Positions 43,058-52,146 of a stretch of DNA of 64,000 nt are shown piece by piece. The notes below the pieces were generated by a model. That model saw only the letters and a list, made by a program, of their open reading frames with translations. It did not search any database and had not been told where the DNA came from. The stretch spans positions 186,001 through 250,000 of the forward strand of contig NZ_JAVDXW010000001.1 in the NCBI RefSeq assembly GCF_031458135.1, written 5' to 3'. Position numbers and translations under genes: made by a program. Numbering within the stretch: position 1 is the stretch's first letter; each line of letters starts with the position of its first letter. This DNA comes from Haloactinomyces albus (lineage in GTDB: Bacteria; Actinomycetota; Actinomycetes; Mycobacteriales; Pseudonocardiaceae).

Positions 43058-44059
43058 TTGCCTCATGTCCAGACAGTCCGCGGCCCCGTGGACTCCGCTG
43101 AGCTCGGCCGCACCTACATGCACGAGCACGTCTTCGTGCTCAGTGCCGACGTACAGCAGAACCACCCCGACGAGTGGGGCCATGAGGACGATCGCGTTGT
43201 CGACGCCGTGCGAAGACTGAAGGAACTCGCAGCGCAGGGTGTGCGCACCATCGTCGATCCGACCGTCATCGGTCTCGGTCGCTACATCCCGCGCATTCAG
43301 CGCATCGCCGAGCAGGTGCCGGAGCTCAACATCGTCGTCGCGACCGGCTGTTACACCTACGACGACGTCCCGTTCTTCTTCCACCACCGCGGTCCCGCCC
43401 TCAGCGAGGCGCTCGGCACGGAGGTACCGGACCCGATGGTCGACATGTTCGTCGGCGATATCACCGACGGGATCGCCCGGACCGGGGTCAAGGCAGGTCT
43501 GCTGAAGTGCGCGATCGACAAGCAGGGACCGACAGCGGGTGTGGAACGGGTCATGCGTGCCGTTGCCGGGGCACACCTGCGGACCGGTACGCCGATCACC
43601 GTGCACACCCACCCCGGCTCCCACAGCGGCCGCGAGGTCAAGCGCGTGCTGTGCGAGGAGGAAGGCGTCGAACCTCGACGGATCGTGCTGGGTCACAGCG
43701 GGGACACCACCGACGCCGACCATCTCACCGAACTCGCAGAAGCAGGCTTTGTCCTGGGCATGGATCGCTTCGGGCTCAATCTCGAAACCACGTTCGAAGC
43801 TCGGGCCGACGTGGTCGTGGAGATGTGCCGGCGCGGTTTCGCCGAGAGCATGGTGCTGTCGCATGACGCATCCTGCTACATCGACTGGGTCGATCCGAAC
43901 GTCATGGCGCTTCTGCCGCAGTGGCATTACCTGCATCTTGAGCAGGATGTGCTGCCCTACCTGCGCGAGAGCGGCGTCACCGAGGAGCAGATCACCACCA
44001 TGCTCGTCGACAACCCGCGTCGCTACTTCGAGACCGCTTCGGTCAGCGAGGCCCGGTGA
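43058..44059 (+). CDS. Phosphotriesterase-family hydrolase (lactonase/PTE-like)
   Basis: 333 residues of the amidohydrolase superfamily. Metal-site motifs: YMHEHVF near residue 20, GLLKCAIDKQG (where PTE has the bridging Lys), TVHTHPG, VLGHSGD and MVLSHDASC near the C-terminus. The family cleaves lactones or phosphotriesters; lactonase is usual in actinobacteria. The start is TTG with GGGGAGG six bases upstream. It lies 125 bp behind the acyl-CoA ligase. Confidence 0.88.
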   Translation: MPHVQTVRGPVDSAELGRTYMHEHVFVLSADVQQNHPDEWGHEDDRVVDAVRRLKELAAQGVRTIVDPTVIGLGRYIPRIQRIAEQVPELNIVVATGCYTYDDVPFFFHHRGPALSEALGTEVPDPMVDMFVGDITDGIARTGVKAGLLKCAIDKQGPTAGVERVMRAVAGAHLRTGTPITVHTHPGSHSGREVKRVLCEEEGVEPRRIVLGHSGDTTDADHLTELAEAGFVLGMDRFGLNLETTFEARADVVVEMCRRGFAESMVLSHDASCYIDWVDPNVMALLPQWHYLHLEQDVLPYLRESGVTEEQITTMLVDNPRRYFETASVSEAR

Positions 44060-44084
44060 GAACACGACAAGCGGGACGGGCAGC

Positions 44085-44483
44085 TCAGGCGTCCTCGCGT
44101 TCCGGGTTTTCCAACTGGAAGAAGTTGCTCTGCTGCCCGTCCTTCTTCGTCTCCTGGTACAGGAAGTTCAGCTTGCGCTCGTCGAACGCGGCGAACCAGT
44201 CCTCCCAGTTCACCTCCTGCAGGTCCTGCCCGCCATAGCCGGGGAAATCGAACCGGAGCACTCCCGGATGATCATCGTGCTCGCTACCGGGCACCGTCGC
44301 CGGCTGCGCGTTGCGCTCATCGGCCCACTTGCGGATCACGTCGTGATTGGTCGTCACCAAGCTGCGCCCGTCGCGATCGGGGCGCTGATCGGTCGAGGTG
44401 ATCTCCTGGGCATAACTCAGCGACTTCGACGATTCGGGCCCTGTTCGCACTCCGCTTTCGGTGTCGTTGCGGTCGGCCATCAT
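44085..44483 (-). CDS. Conserved hypothetical protein, 132 aa
   Basis: The ATG at 44483 has AGGAGG five bases upstream. After a disordered N-terminus it reads TTNHDVIRKWADERNAQPATVPGSEHDDHPGVLRFDFPGYGGQDLQEVNWEDWFAAFDERKLNFLYQE and QSNFFQLENPERED. Such proteins are widespread and sometimes labelled '1,4-alpha-glucan branching enzyme', without evidence of that activity. It converges with the phosphotriesterase gene. Confidence 0.75.
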   Translation of the reverse strand: MMADRNDTESGVRTGPESSKSLSYAQEITSTDQRPDRDGRSLVTTNHDVIRKWADERNAQPATVPGSEHDDHPGVLRFDFPGYGGQDLQEVNWEDWFAAFDERKLNFLYQETKKDGQQSNFFQLENPEREDA

Positions 44484-44561
44484 GTGGACCTCCTCGTCAC
44501 TGTCGGGCTCACCGCTTCGCTTCCAGGGTTGCCCCCGGGGCCCGGAACCAACCATCGCCTC

Positions 44562-44963
44562 TCATTGTTGCCGGGCCTGGCGGGTCTGCTGACCGCTCTT
44601 CTTCTGCAGTGCCTCGACCAGTTGCTGCTTGTTCATCGAGGACCGCCCCGGCACGTCCAGCTCCTGGGCCCGGTCGTAGAGATGCTGCTTGCTGGCCCGA
44701 GCATCCACTCCGCCGCTGGTCGGTTTCTCACGTTTGCCCGCTCCCCGGCGTGCTTGCTCGTCCGAGGGGCCGCGCTCGGGCTTGGGCTTCCAGCGATCAC
44801 CCACCTTCTCGAAGTTGTGCTTCAACGCCGCAAAAGCGGTCCGGTGGGCTCGTTGGCCCTCTCCGTACTCCTGCACAGCACTGTCGTGGGTTTTGATCCA
44901 CGTTTCTTGTGCTTCCTTCGGGGACCGTTGCAAGGTCGAAGGTAATTCATCACGGGCGGGCAC
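44562..44963 (-). CDS. ChaB-family protein with SAP/Rho-N-like C-terminus
   Basis: 133 residues from GTG 44963, which has GGAGG eight bases upstream. The ChaB-like part is ARDELPSTLQRSPKEAQETWIKTHDSAVQEYGEGQRAHRTAFAALKHNFEKVGDRW. A basic linker and a C-terminal SKQHLYDRAQELDVPGRSSMNKQQLVEALQKKS, like a Rho-N/SAP helix-extended helix, follow. The C-terminus suggests nucleic-acid binding. It is divergent from the RecQ gene. Confidence 0.75.
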   Translation of the reverse strand: MPARDELPSTLQRSPKEAQETWIKTHDSAVQEYGEGQRAHRTAFAALKHNFEKVGDRWKPKPERGPSDEQARRGAGKREKPTSGGVDARASKQHLYDRAQELDVPGRSSMNKQQLVEALQKKSGQQTRQARQQ

Positions 44964-45102
44964 GGCGTTCACCTCCATTCCTGCTGTTTGCACAGGGTTT
45001 GCCCAACCCTCCCCGGCAGTAAACAGTCCGGACCGACCGGACGAAGCGTTCCGAGCCTGCGAGCACAGGTGTGGGCTCCGGACCTGCGGGTAGGAGAATC
45101 GT

Positions 45103-46740
45103 GTGTGCAGTGACAGGCAGGACCGCCGGAAACGTGCCGACACCGCGGAGGCCAGAAGCACCGCCCGCAGTCTGGAAGGAGTCGAACTCCGCAATGAGCA
45201 GGAGGAAGCGCTTCGCTCCCTGCTCGAGCGCGACACGCTGGTGATGCTCGCTCCGGCCGCGGGCAAGACATTGATCTACGAAGTGGCCGGTGAGCTGCTT
45301 TCCGGTCCCACCCTGGTCGTCTCCCCGACCCTGTCCCTGCAGCGCGACCAGGTAGCGACACTGCGGGAGGCCGGCTTGAGCGCCACCGCGGTCAACTCCA
45401 CCATCTCCGACGGTTCCCGCAGGCGAGCTTTCCGGCAGCTGCGCGACGGGACGCTGCAGTTCCTGCTGGTCGCCCCGGAGCAACTGGCCAAGAACGCGGT
45501 ACTGACCGAACTGCACCCGGCCGGTATCTCGCTGATCGTGGTCGATGAAGCGCACTGCGTCAGCGAGTGGGGACACGACTTCCGGCCCGACTATCTCGCG
45601 CTGAGCGGTGCTGCCGAGGAGCTCGGCGGCCCCCGCATGCTCGCGCTGACGGCCACGGCCTCGGAGCCGGTGCGTCAGGAGATCATCGACGGGCTCGGCA
45701 TGCGAGAGCCACTCGTGGTCGCACGGGCTGTCGACCTGCCGAGCCTGCACCTGTCGGTCCGGGTCCTGCACGAGGAGGCCAGGAAGTGGGAGCTGCTCAC
45801 CCAGGAGGTCGTCGAGTCGCAGGGCAGCGGCATCGTCTATGTCATCACCCGCAAGCACGCCGAGGAGTTCGCACAGTCGCTGGCCGACGCGGGAGTCGAG
45901 GCCGCCGTCTACCACGGTTCGATGCGGCGGGCCGAGCGCGATGCGGTGCAGGATGCGTTTTTCCGAGGCGAAGTGCGGGTCGTCGTGGCCACGAGCGCGT
46001 TCGGGATGGGCATCGACAAGCCCGATGTCCGCTTCGTCCTGCACGCCGATGCGCCGCCGTCGGTCGACTCCTATTACCAGCAGGTCAGCCGCGCGGGTCG
46101 GGACGGCGAACCGGCGCGAGGAGTGTTTTTCCACCGTCCCCAGGATCTGGCCTTGCCCACCCTGTTCGCCTCGGGAGGTCGGATCACCTCCGACCGGTTG
46201 GCCGAGGTGCTGCGCCTGCTGCGTTCGGAAGGTGCATCGTCGCGTTCCGAGCTGGCGCAGCGGATCGGGGTGTCCGCACGCAAGCTTGCACGCGCACTCG
46301 ATGCGCTGATCCGGGTGGGTGCGGTGACGGAACTCGCCCGCAATCGGCCGGCCGCGTCCGGGGATCGCAGAAGCGCCGAGGAGCTTGCCGAGGCTGCCGA
46401 GGAGTCGATCCGGCGGTGGCAGGCTCTGCAACGCAGCCGGGTGGACATGGTGCGCCGTTATGCCGAAACCACCGGCTGCCGGCGCAGGACGCTGCTGGAG
46501 CTGCTGGGCGACATGCGAAACGAGGCGTGCCAGCGCTGCGACAACTGCGATCGTGGTCATCCCGGCGACCGGCCGACGGAGACCCTGCGTCCCGGTGACC
46601 GGGTACGGCATCCGGAGTGGGGCGACGGGGTGGTGCAGACCGCGGAGGGTGACAGCGTCGTGGTTCTGTTCGAGCACGACGTGTACCGCACGCTGTCCAT
46701 TCCGGTGGTCCGCGAGCGCGGTCTGCTCACCGGCCGGTAG
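45103..46740 (+). CDS. RecQ-type DNA helicase
   Basis: 545 residues. Superfamily-2 motifs: LRNEQEEALRSLLERD, APAAGKTLIYE (Walker A), VSPTLSLQRDQV, VVDEAHCVSEWGHDFRPDYLAL (DEAH), LALTATASEPV, TSAFGMGIDKPDVRFVLHADAPPSVDSYYQQVSRAGRDG. The Walker A lacks the usual MPTGGGKS spacing. A zinc-binding Cys cluster (ACQRCDNCDRG) and a C-terminal domain of the GDRVRHPEWGDGVVQ type follow. No HRDC domain is seen. The GTG start has AGGAGA upstream. Confidence 0.9.
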   Translation: MCSDRQDRRKRADTAEARSTARSLEGVELRNEQEEALRSLLERDTLVMLAPAAGKTLIYEVAGELLSGPTLVVSPTLSLQRDQVATLREAGLSATAVNSTISDGSRRRAFRQLRDGTLQFLLVAPEQLAKNAVLTELHPAGISLIVVDEAHCVSEWGHDFRPDYLALSGAAEELGGPRMLALTATASEPVRQEIIDGLGMREPLVVARAVDLPSLHLSVRVLHEEARKWELLTQEVVESQGSGIVYVITRKHAEEFAQSLADAGVEAAVYHGSMRRAERDAVQDAFFRGEVRVVVATSAFGMGIDKPDVRFVLHADAPPSVDSYYQQVSRAGRDGEPARGVFFHRPQDLALPTLFASGGRITSDRLAEVLRLLRSEGASSRSELAQRIGVSARKLARALDALIRVGAVTELARNRPAASGDRRSAEELAEAAEESIRRWQALQRSRVDMVRRYAETTGCRRRTLLELLGDMRNEACQRCDNCDRGHPGDRPTETLRPGDRVRHPEWGDGVVQTAEGDSVVVLFEHDVYRTLSIPVVRERGLLTGR

Positions 46741-46751
46741 TCGACCGGCCG
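46731..46751. terminator. Small hairpin overlapping the RecQ stop codon
   Basis: CGGCCGGT (46731-46738) pairs with ACCGGCCG (46744-46751) across a 5-base loop. It includes the TAG stop codon. Confidence 0.4.
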
Positions 46752-46852
46752 AGCCGTACTCGAGACGGGCCACCGGCCCGCTGAGTGGTTCCAGGCACCT
46801 TCGTCGTCTGAGCAAACACGATGATCCTGCTCGGTATGGGTATCCCGGGGCC

Positions 46853-47311
46853 ATGACGACGTCGGAGGATCTGCCCGTGATACGCAGCCTCGACCGGCTC
46901 GCCGAGATCGTGCGACACGGCGATGGTGGACACGATCTCTACGTTCGCTGGTCACGGGGTCCGGACGTGGATGTGGGCTCGACGAGCCGGGACGCGCTGA
47001 CCGGGGTGGAGTTACCGGGGTTGTCGGCCAATCCGTTGCGCATCGAGTCGTGGTGGGGAGGTCGTTCGCTGCGGCTGTGGGTGGCACGGCGTCTCTACGA
47101 CTACGAGCATCTGCGGCGCCGCCAGCAGCAGCAGCCGAACGTGGAAGCCTGGTTGCTGCGGGGCCACGAGCTGGCTCGGGGACCGGACAACGAACCGCTG
47201 GTGCGATGCGAGGAGGCGCTGGCGTGGGTGGCCGAAGAGGCCATGCGGGAGGCGCACAGGCTCGTGGTGGAGCAGCACGGCGGTTGGCAACCGCTGAACC
47301 GGGAAGGGTGA
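46853..47311 (+). CDS. DUF6098 family protein
   Basis: 152 residues: PVIRSLDRLAEIVRHGDGGHDLYVRWSRGPDVDVGSTSRDALTGVELPGLSANPLRIESWWGGRSLRLWVARRLYDYEHLRRRQQQQPNVEAWLLRGHELARGPDNEPLVRCEEALAWVAEEAMREAHRL. I recognise the DUF6098 family; function unknown. The start is ATG 46853. Confidence 0.8.
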   Translation: MTTSEDLPVIRSLDRLAEIVRHGDGGHDLYVRWSRGPDVDVGSTSRDALTGVELPGLSANPLRIESWWGGRSLRLWVARRLYDYEHLRRRQQQQPNVEAWLLRGHELARGPDNEPLVRCEEALAWVAEEAMREAHRLVVEQHGGWQPLNREG

Positions 47312-47776
47312 GCCGGATCCGCGCGTATGACCGTGGGCAGTGCGGCCTCGGATGGGTGGTACGCAAGGATTCTCGCTGATCGAGGATGCCGGTGTCTCCG
47401 TTACGCGCGAGAATTTTGGCCGCCATGCGCACCGAGAAGCCACACTGGATACCGGTAGCTCGGCCTACGTCCACGCAGGCAAGACTGCCCGCGCGGGGAG
47501 GGAGTGGAGCATGCTGAGGAGGTTGGCGGCCATCATCCACGGCGCCGCCGGCTCGACGGACGCGGTGTACTGTACTTCGAGATCGCCGGTCACCGACCGG
47601 CACGCCAGGACAGTGCAGTCCGGTCCTCCGCCGGTGCCCGGCGGCCGGGCAACCGATCCCCCGTCCGTTGACGGTGCTGCGCATCGCCCGGCCGTCGGAT
47701 AATGGGTCCCGAGGAACCGAGGCACCGGGTATCGTGGACTTCGTCGCGTTGGCAGGGACTCTGGCGGACGGGGCCG
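47312..47776. other. Region upstream of nhaA with a possible small leader gene
   Basis: 465 bp without an established gene. An ATG at 47511 preceded by GGGAGGGAGTGGAGC opens 63 codons ending in TAA at 47700-47702, which overlaps an in-frame nhaA ATG (TAATG). It may be a leader peptide, or chance. I see no other feature. Confidence 0.4.
47511..47702 (+). CDS. Possible 63-aa leader gene before nhaA
   Basis: It starts MLRRLAAIIHGAAGSTDAVYC and has no recognised homologue. The ribosome site is good and the stop overlaps an nhaA start option by TAATG. Codon use in the second half is mixed, which argues against it. Confidence 0.25.
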   Translation: MLRRLAAIIHGAAGSTDAVYCTSRSPVTDRHARTVQSGPPPVPGGRATDPPSVDGAAHRPAVG

Positions 47777-49075
47777 ATGTGGCTCGCGAGCGATCACAAG
47801 CTCGCCAAGTTCGTCTTCCGCCCGCTCGTCACGTTTCTGCGTGTCGAGGCGGCCGGGGCGATCGTTCTGCTTGCGGCGACAGCCGTAGCGCTTGGGTGGG
47901 TCAACTCGCCGTGGGCCGACTCGTACCACGCACTGTTCGGTACGGAGATCGGGCTGAGCATAGGACCGTTCCAGCTGACCGGAGATCTGCACCACTGGAT
48001 CAACGACGCCTTGATGGTGATCTTCTTCTTCGTCGTCGGCATGGAGATCAAGCACCATATCGTCGCGGGAGAGCTACGGGATCGCAGAACGGCTGTTGTT
48101 CCGGCCGTCGCTGCGCTGGGAGGCATGATCGTCCCCGCCGTGATCTACGCGGCCTTCAATGCGGGGGGTCCGGGCTCGGCAGGCTGGGGCATTCCGATGG
48201 CCACCGACATCGCATTCGCCCTCGGGGTCATCGCGCTCCTCGGGCCCCGGATCCCCACGGCGGCCCGGGTGTTCCTGCTGACCCTGGCCATCGTCGACGA
48301 CATCGGCGCGATCACGGTCATCGCCGTCTTCTACACCGAGGACCTGTCCTTGGTCTGGTTGGCGGCTGCCGTGCTCGGCACGCTGGCCGTGGCGGGCCTG
48401 CGCCTCGTGCGTGTGTGGTCGGTGGTGCCCTATCTGCTGCTCGGCACCTTCGTCTGGTTGGCGACCTATGAATCAGGGGTGCACGCCACGATCGCGGGCG
48501 TGGTGATGGGGCTGCTGACACCGGCAGCACCACTGTTGAATCAGGAGCAGGCGCGCCGACGCGCCCGGGAAACCGCACCGGCCGAATTCGACGTCAACGA
48601 ATTACGCCGCCACCAATTCCTGCTCGCCGAGTCGGTGCCCGTAGCACAGCGGCTGCAGCGCGCGCTGCATCCCTGGAGCAGCTATGTCGTACTTCCGCTG
48701 TTCGCGCTCTCCAACGCCGGTATCCCTCTCTCCGGTGAGATCCTGTCCAGTGCACTGACCTCACCGGTGACGCGAGGCATTGTCGTCGGTCTCGTTCTCG
48801 GCAAGATCAGCGGTATCGTCGCCTTCTCGTGGCTGTCGGTACGCCTGGGTTTCGGGCAGCTTCCGGAAGGCTCGACGTGGGGCATCGTCACCGGTATCGC
48901 GATGGTCGCCGGGATCGGCTTCACGGTTTCGCTGTTCATCACGACGCTTGCCTTCACCGAGGAACCGATCCTCGCCGCCGACGCGAAGGTCGGCATCCTC
49001 GGCGGATCCGTGATCGCCGCATGTCTCGGTGCTGCGATCCTCGTCCTGGCTACTCACCGAAAACACGAAGTCTGA
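47777..49075 (+). CDS. nhaA: Na+/H+ antiporter NhaA
   Basis: 432 residues and about 12 membrane helices. NhaA marks: LTGDLHHWINDALMVIFFFVVGMEIKHHIVAGELR, ALGGMIVPAVIYAAFN, GWGIPMATDIAFALGVIALLG, LLTLAIVDDIGAITVIAVFY (the paired ion-binding Asp), and GIVTGIAMVAGIGFTVSLFITTLAF. It extrudes sodium in exchange for protons. The start at ATG 47777 has GGCGGA eight bases upstream. ATG 47702 gives 25 more residues and would be coupled to the small upstream frame. Confidence 0.93.
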   Translation: MWLASDHKLAKFVFRPLVTFLRVEAAGAIVLLAATAVALGWVNSPWADSYHALFGTEIGLSIGPFQLTGDLHHWINDALMVIFFFVVGMEIKHHIVAGELRDRRTAVVPAVAALGGMIVPAVIYAAFNAGGPGSAGWGIPMATDIAFALGVIALLGPRIPTAARVFLLTLAIVDDIGAITVIAVFYTEDLSLVWLAAAVLGTLAVAGLRLVRVWSVVPYLLLGTFVWLATYESGVHATIAGVVMGLLTPAAPLLNQEQARRRARETAPAEFDVNELRRHQFLLAESVPVAQRLQRALHPWSSYVVLPLFALSNAGIPLSGEILSSALTSPVTRGIVVGLVLGKISGIVAFSWLSVRLGFGQLPEGSTWGIVTGIAMVAGIGFTVSLFITTLAFTEEPILAADAKVGILGGSVIAACLGAAILVLATHRKHEV

Positions 49076-49148
49076 CGCAGACACACCGTCCGCTCCACAC
49101 TCCGAACAGGACGATTCGCCTGCGGCGCACGAGAGCTACCGGGGATTT

Positions 49149-49976
49149 CTAACCGAGGTGATCGTACGCTCCGCTTACCCAGGCGATGTAGCGCTCCGCA
49201 GAGCGGCGCACGGCCGCCTTGGCACCGCTGAGCACCGTGCCGCCCGCCAACCCGTGGAGACTCTCGAACTCGTACGGCTCGAGTCGATCCACGATCCGCC
49301 GCACCAGGTTGGCGGAGAGCGGAATCCGATTCGGATAGCTGCGCATGAACGTCACCCAACCCGTATCCGCCACAGGCGCGATGGTGTCTCCGACGAGCAG
49401 GCTGCCCCGGCCTTCCGCCCCGTCGGCGACATGCGCCACGGCAGCACCGGGGAAATGGCCACCCACTTCGACAACGGTCACCCCGGGCAGGACCTGTTCG
49501 GTATCGCGCCACTCGCGGATCACCGAGTCCTCCCGCTGCACCCACTGCCGGTCCGCGGAGTGCACCAGCACCGGAACGTTCCCGAATTGGTGGCTCACAC
49601 TGACCTGTGAACCGTACATGTGCGGATGACTGGCCACGATGACCGCGATCCCTCCGAGTTCGTCGATCCGGTTCACCAATGGCCGGTCGAGGTGGTTCGG
49701 CGGGTCCCACAGCAGATTGCCCTGCGGTGTTTGAACCAGGTACGTCCGCTGGCCGATGGCGAACCCCGGTTCCCGGTGGAGTCGGTGGATGGTGGGTTCC
49801 GGTCGCTCGTGCACCAGCTCATGTCCGTCCGCGGCGAGTTCCTCCAGCGTTGTCCACCACTGGCCGGTTTCGGGAACCCACTGTCGCTCGTCGGCACAGA
49901 TCGGGCATGTCGCACTGGGCGGATGATCGGAATCGGAGTGCTCGACTCCGCAGGTTCCGCAGATCCAGACCGTCAT
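49149..49976 (-). CDS. Rubredoxin-like/MBL-fold protein with a degenerate metal site
   Basis: 275 residues. The N-terminal zinc ribbon is WICGTCGVEHSDSDHPPSATCPICADE. The rest is a metallo-beta-lactamase fold: TYLVQTPQGNLLWDPPNHL, then VIVASHPHMYGSQ, VEVGGHFPGAAV, LLVGDTIAPV and FESLHGLAGG. The usual HxHxDH is here HPHMYG, so the Asp and His of the second metal are lost, while the later His and Asp positions remain. The function is unknown; it may bind one metal ion. Convergent with nhaA. Confidence 0.75.
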   Translation of the reverse strand: MTVWICGTCGVEHSDSDHPPSATCPICADERQWVPETGQWWTTLEELAADGHELVHERPEPTIHRLHREPGFAIGQRTYLVQTPQGNLLWDPPNHLDRPLVNRIDELGGIAVIVASHPHMYGSQVSVSHQFGNVPVLVHSADRQWVQREDSVIREWRDTEQVLPGVTVVEVGGHFPGAAVAHVADGAEGRGSLLVGDTIAPVADTGWVTFMRSYPNRIPLSANLVRRIVDRLEPYEFESLHGLAGGTVLSGAKAAVRRSAERYIAWVSGAYDHLG

Positions 49977-50173
49977 GGAAACAGTCTCGGGCTTGCCCCA
50001 AGCTCGGAGTCAAGGCCTGGACAACCATCGTGTCGGTGCAGAGCTACGGCAGTACCGCGATGCCCGAGTTCTGTCCGGTGATCCAGCATTATCGCTGACC
50101 ACAGGACCGCCAACGCATACGCGCCGCCATCCCGCTGTCCTCGCTGCTCCACTGCCGGGAACAGCGGGGAAGG

Positions 50174-50734
50174 CTATTCATCGACGTAGCGCATGACGAG
50201 TGTGCCGGATACATCGTCGTCCGGGGCTGCGTAGACGTGATCCGTTCCCCCGTCGAAGCGGATGTAGTCGCCAGGGCCGAGCGTTTCGGGGGTCGATTCC
50301 GGTCCGGTCACCAGCGTCCCGGAATGCACCAACAGTTGTTCGATCACCCTGGGGCGGTGTGCCGGGGACACGTACCGGTTCCCGGCACGCACATGAATCC
50401 GGTAGATCTCCAGTGTCCGGCCACCACTGACCGTCCGGTCCACGAGTTGCACGTCGACCGCTTGCCCGGAGAGTTCGGCCGCACCGGCCCTCCGCACCAC
50501 CAGTCCGGTCTCGACCGGCGCATCGGCTTCCGTAGCCAACAGCTGCCCCAGCGGCACGTCGAGCACGGTGGCCAGTGCGTAGAGCGTTTCCAGCGTCGGG
50601 TTGCGCTGCCCGGCCTCGAGTTCGGACAGGGTGCCCTTGCCGAGTTCGGCACGGCGGGCGACTTCGGACAACGACAGGCCGCGATGGGCACGTGCCGCGC
50701 GCAGGTTCAGGCCGACGAGCTTGACCATCTCCAT
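50174..50734 (-). CDS. XRE-cupin transcriptional regulator
   Basis: 186 residues. Helix-turn-helix LVGLNLRAARAHRGLSLSEVARRAELGKGTLSELEAGQRNPTLETLYALATVLDVPLGQLL is followed by a cupin domain with SPAHRPRVIEQLLVHSGTLVTGPESTPETLGPGDYIRFDGGTDHVYAA. The ATG at 50734 has GGAGG five bases upstream. It is divergent from benE and a likely regulator of it, through the palindrome at 50757. Confidence 0.88.
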   Translation of the reverse strand: MEMVKLVGLNLRAARAHRGLSLSEVARRAELGKGTLSELEAGQRNPTLETLYALATVLDVPLGQLLATEADAPVETGLVVRRAGAAELSGQAVDVQLVDRTVSGGRTLEIYRIHVRAGNRYVSPAHRPRVIEQLLVHSGTLVTGPESTPETLGPGDYIRFDGGTDHVYAAPDDDVSGTLVMRYVDE

Positions 50735-50756
50735 CACAGCCTCCTAGCATCACGGC

Positions 50757-50772
50757 GTTCTATAAACAGAAC
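50757..50772. promoter_or_regulatory. Putative operator between XRE-cupin regulator and benE
   Basis: GTTCT-N6-AGAAC inverted repeat (GTTCTATAAACAGAAC) in the 65-bp divergent promoter. It is 28 bp before the benE GTG start. Confidence 0.5.
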
Positions 50773-50799
50773 GAACTGCTCTCGACGATCGGACCTCCC

Positions 50800-52029
50800 G
50801 TGCCCCTACGTCAGCGTCTGCCGAACACGCTCCCGATCTCCGCAGTGGCAGCAGGAGGCGTGACGACGCTGGTCGGTGTCACGAGCTCTGCCGCCATCGT
50901 CTTCCAGGCAGCCAGAGCCGTTGGTGCGCGCCCGGCCGAGATCTCCTCGTGGATCCTCGCGCTCGGTATCGGCATCGGTGTCACCTCGATCGCGTTGTCC
51001 CTGCGCTATCGAGCGCCGGTCGTCATGGCCTGGTCGACGCCCGGCGCCGCGCTGCTCGCCACGAGCGCACACGGTACCCCGCTGCCCGAGGCGGTCGGAG
51101 CCTTCCTGATCACCTCGGCGCTGACCGTGCTCGTCGGAGTCACGGGGTGGTTCGAGCGTGCCGTGAACCTCATTCCTCCCTCGATCGCCTCGGCTCTGCT
51201 GGCCGGCATACTGCTGCAGTTCGGCATCGACGTGTTCACCGCGATGCGTACCCAGCCCTGGCTGGTTCTCGCGATGCTGGTGAGCTACCTGCTCTGCAAG
51301 AGGCTGCTACCGCGCTACGCGGTGCTCATCGCGCTCGCGGTGGGGACTTTGCTGACAGCCCTACGGGGATCGTTCCATCTCGACACCGTGCGCCTGGCCG
51401 TGGCTGCGCCGGTTTTCACGTGGCCGTCCTGGTCGCTGCACACGACGATCAGTCTCGCCATCCCCCTGTTCGTCATCACGATGACCTCCCAGAACCTGCC
51501 CGGTGTGGTGACGCTGCGCGCCCACGGATATCGAACCCCGGTCTCACCGATCCTGTCCTGGTCCGGCCTGACCAACCTGGTACTGGCCCCACTGGGCTGC
51601 TTCGGGATCAACCTCGCCGCGATCACGGCTGCCCTGTGCATGGGGCCCGACGCCCACGAGGACCCGGCCCAGCGCTACCGAGCCGGCATCGTCTCCGGCG
51701 TGTGCTACCTGGTACTCGGTCTGTTCGGCGCCACCCTCGGCAGTCTCATCGCCGCGTTTCCTCTCGCGCTTATCACCGCGATTGCCGGTATCGGCCTGCT
51801 GGACACCATCGGAGGATCGCTGGCGACCGCGACCGCCGAGCCCGCCACCAGGAACGCCGCACTGATTGCCTTCCTCGTCACCGCCTCCGGTGTATCGGTT
51901 CTCGGCATCGCCTCGGTCTTCTGGGGACTGATCGCAGGAATCGGCGCCCACCTGCTCCTCGGCCGCCCCACAAACCCCTCGGACACTCCGCGGAAAGGAG
52001 AGCATCAGACCACGCAGTACTTCCGATAA
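50800..52029 (+). CDS. benE: BenE family benzoate/H+ symporter-like transporter
   Basis: 409 residues, about 12 membrane helices. The family is recognised from GGVTTLVGVTSSAAIVFQAARAVGARPAEISSWILALGIGIGVTSIALSLRYRAPVVMAWSTPGAALL, and FVITMTSQNLPGVVTLRAHGYRTPVSPILSWSGLTNLVLAPLGCFGINLAAITAALCMGPDAHED. It imports benzoate or a related acid. No ben catabolic genes adjoin it, but the pca genes at 2.5-9.3 kb would handle protocatechuate. The GTG start follows a short untranslated leader. Confidence 0.9.
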   Translation: MPLRQRLPNTLPISAVAAGGVTTLVGVTSSAAIVFQAARAVGARPAEISSWILALGIGIGVTSIALSLRYRAPVVMAWSTPGAALLATSAHGTPLPEAVGAFLITSALTVLVGVTGWFERAVNLIPPSIASALLAGILLQFGIDVFTAMRTQPWLVLAMLVSYLLCKRLLPRYAVLIALAVGTLLTALRGSFHLDTVRLAVAAPVFTWPSWSLHTTISLAIPLFVITMTSQNLPGVVTLRAHGYRTPVSPILSWSGLTNLVLAPLGCFGINLAAITAALCMGPDAHEDPAQRYRAGIVSGVCYLVLGLFGATLGSLIAAFPLALITAIAGIGLLDTIGGSLATATAEPATRNAALIAFLVTASGVSVLGIASVFWGLIAGIGAHLLLGRPTNPSDTPRKGEHQTTQYFR

Positions 52030-52146
52030 TTCTCGATCCGTGTCCTCAGTAGCAGGTTTCCGAAGAGCCACGGACCATTTCGGACTCACCGCACAAGCCA
52101 ATACCACGTATTCGGCCGGAACCGAGACCACTGCAAGGAAACGCCA

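Noticed and set aside
45230-45290. Deletion in the RecQ Walker A loop
   Set aside because: LAPAAGKT has the same length as MPTGGGKS when aligned without gaps, so no residue is missing, although the sequence is unusual.
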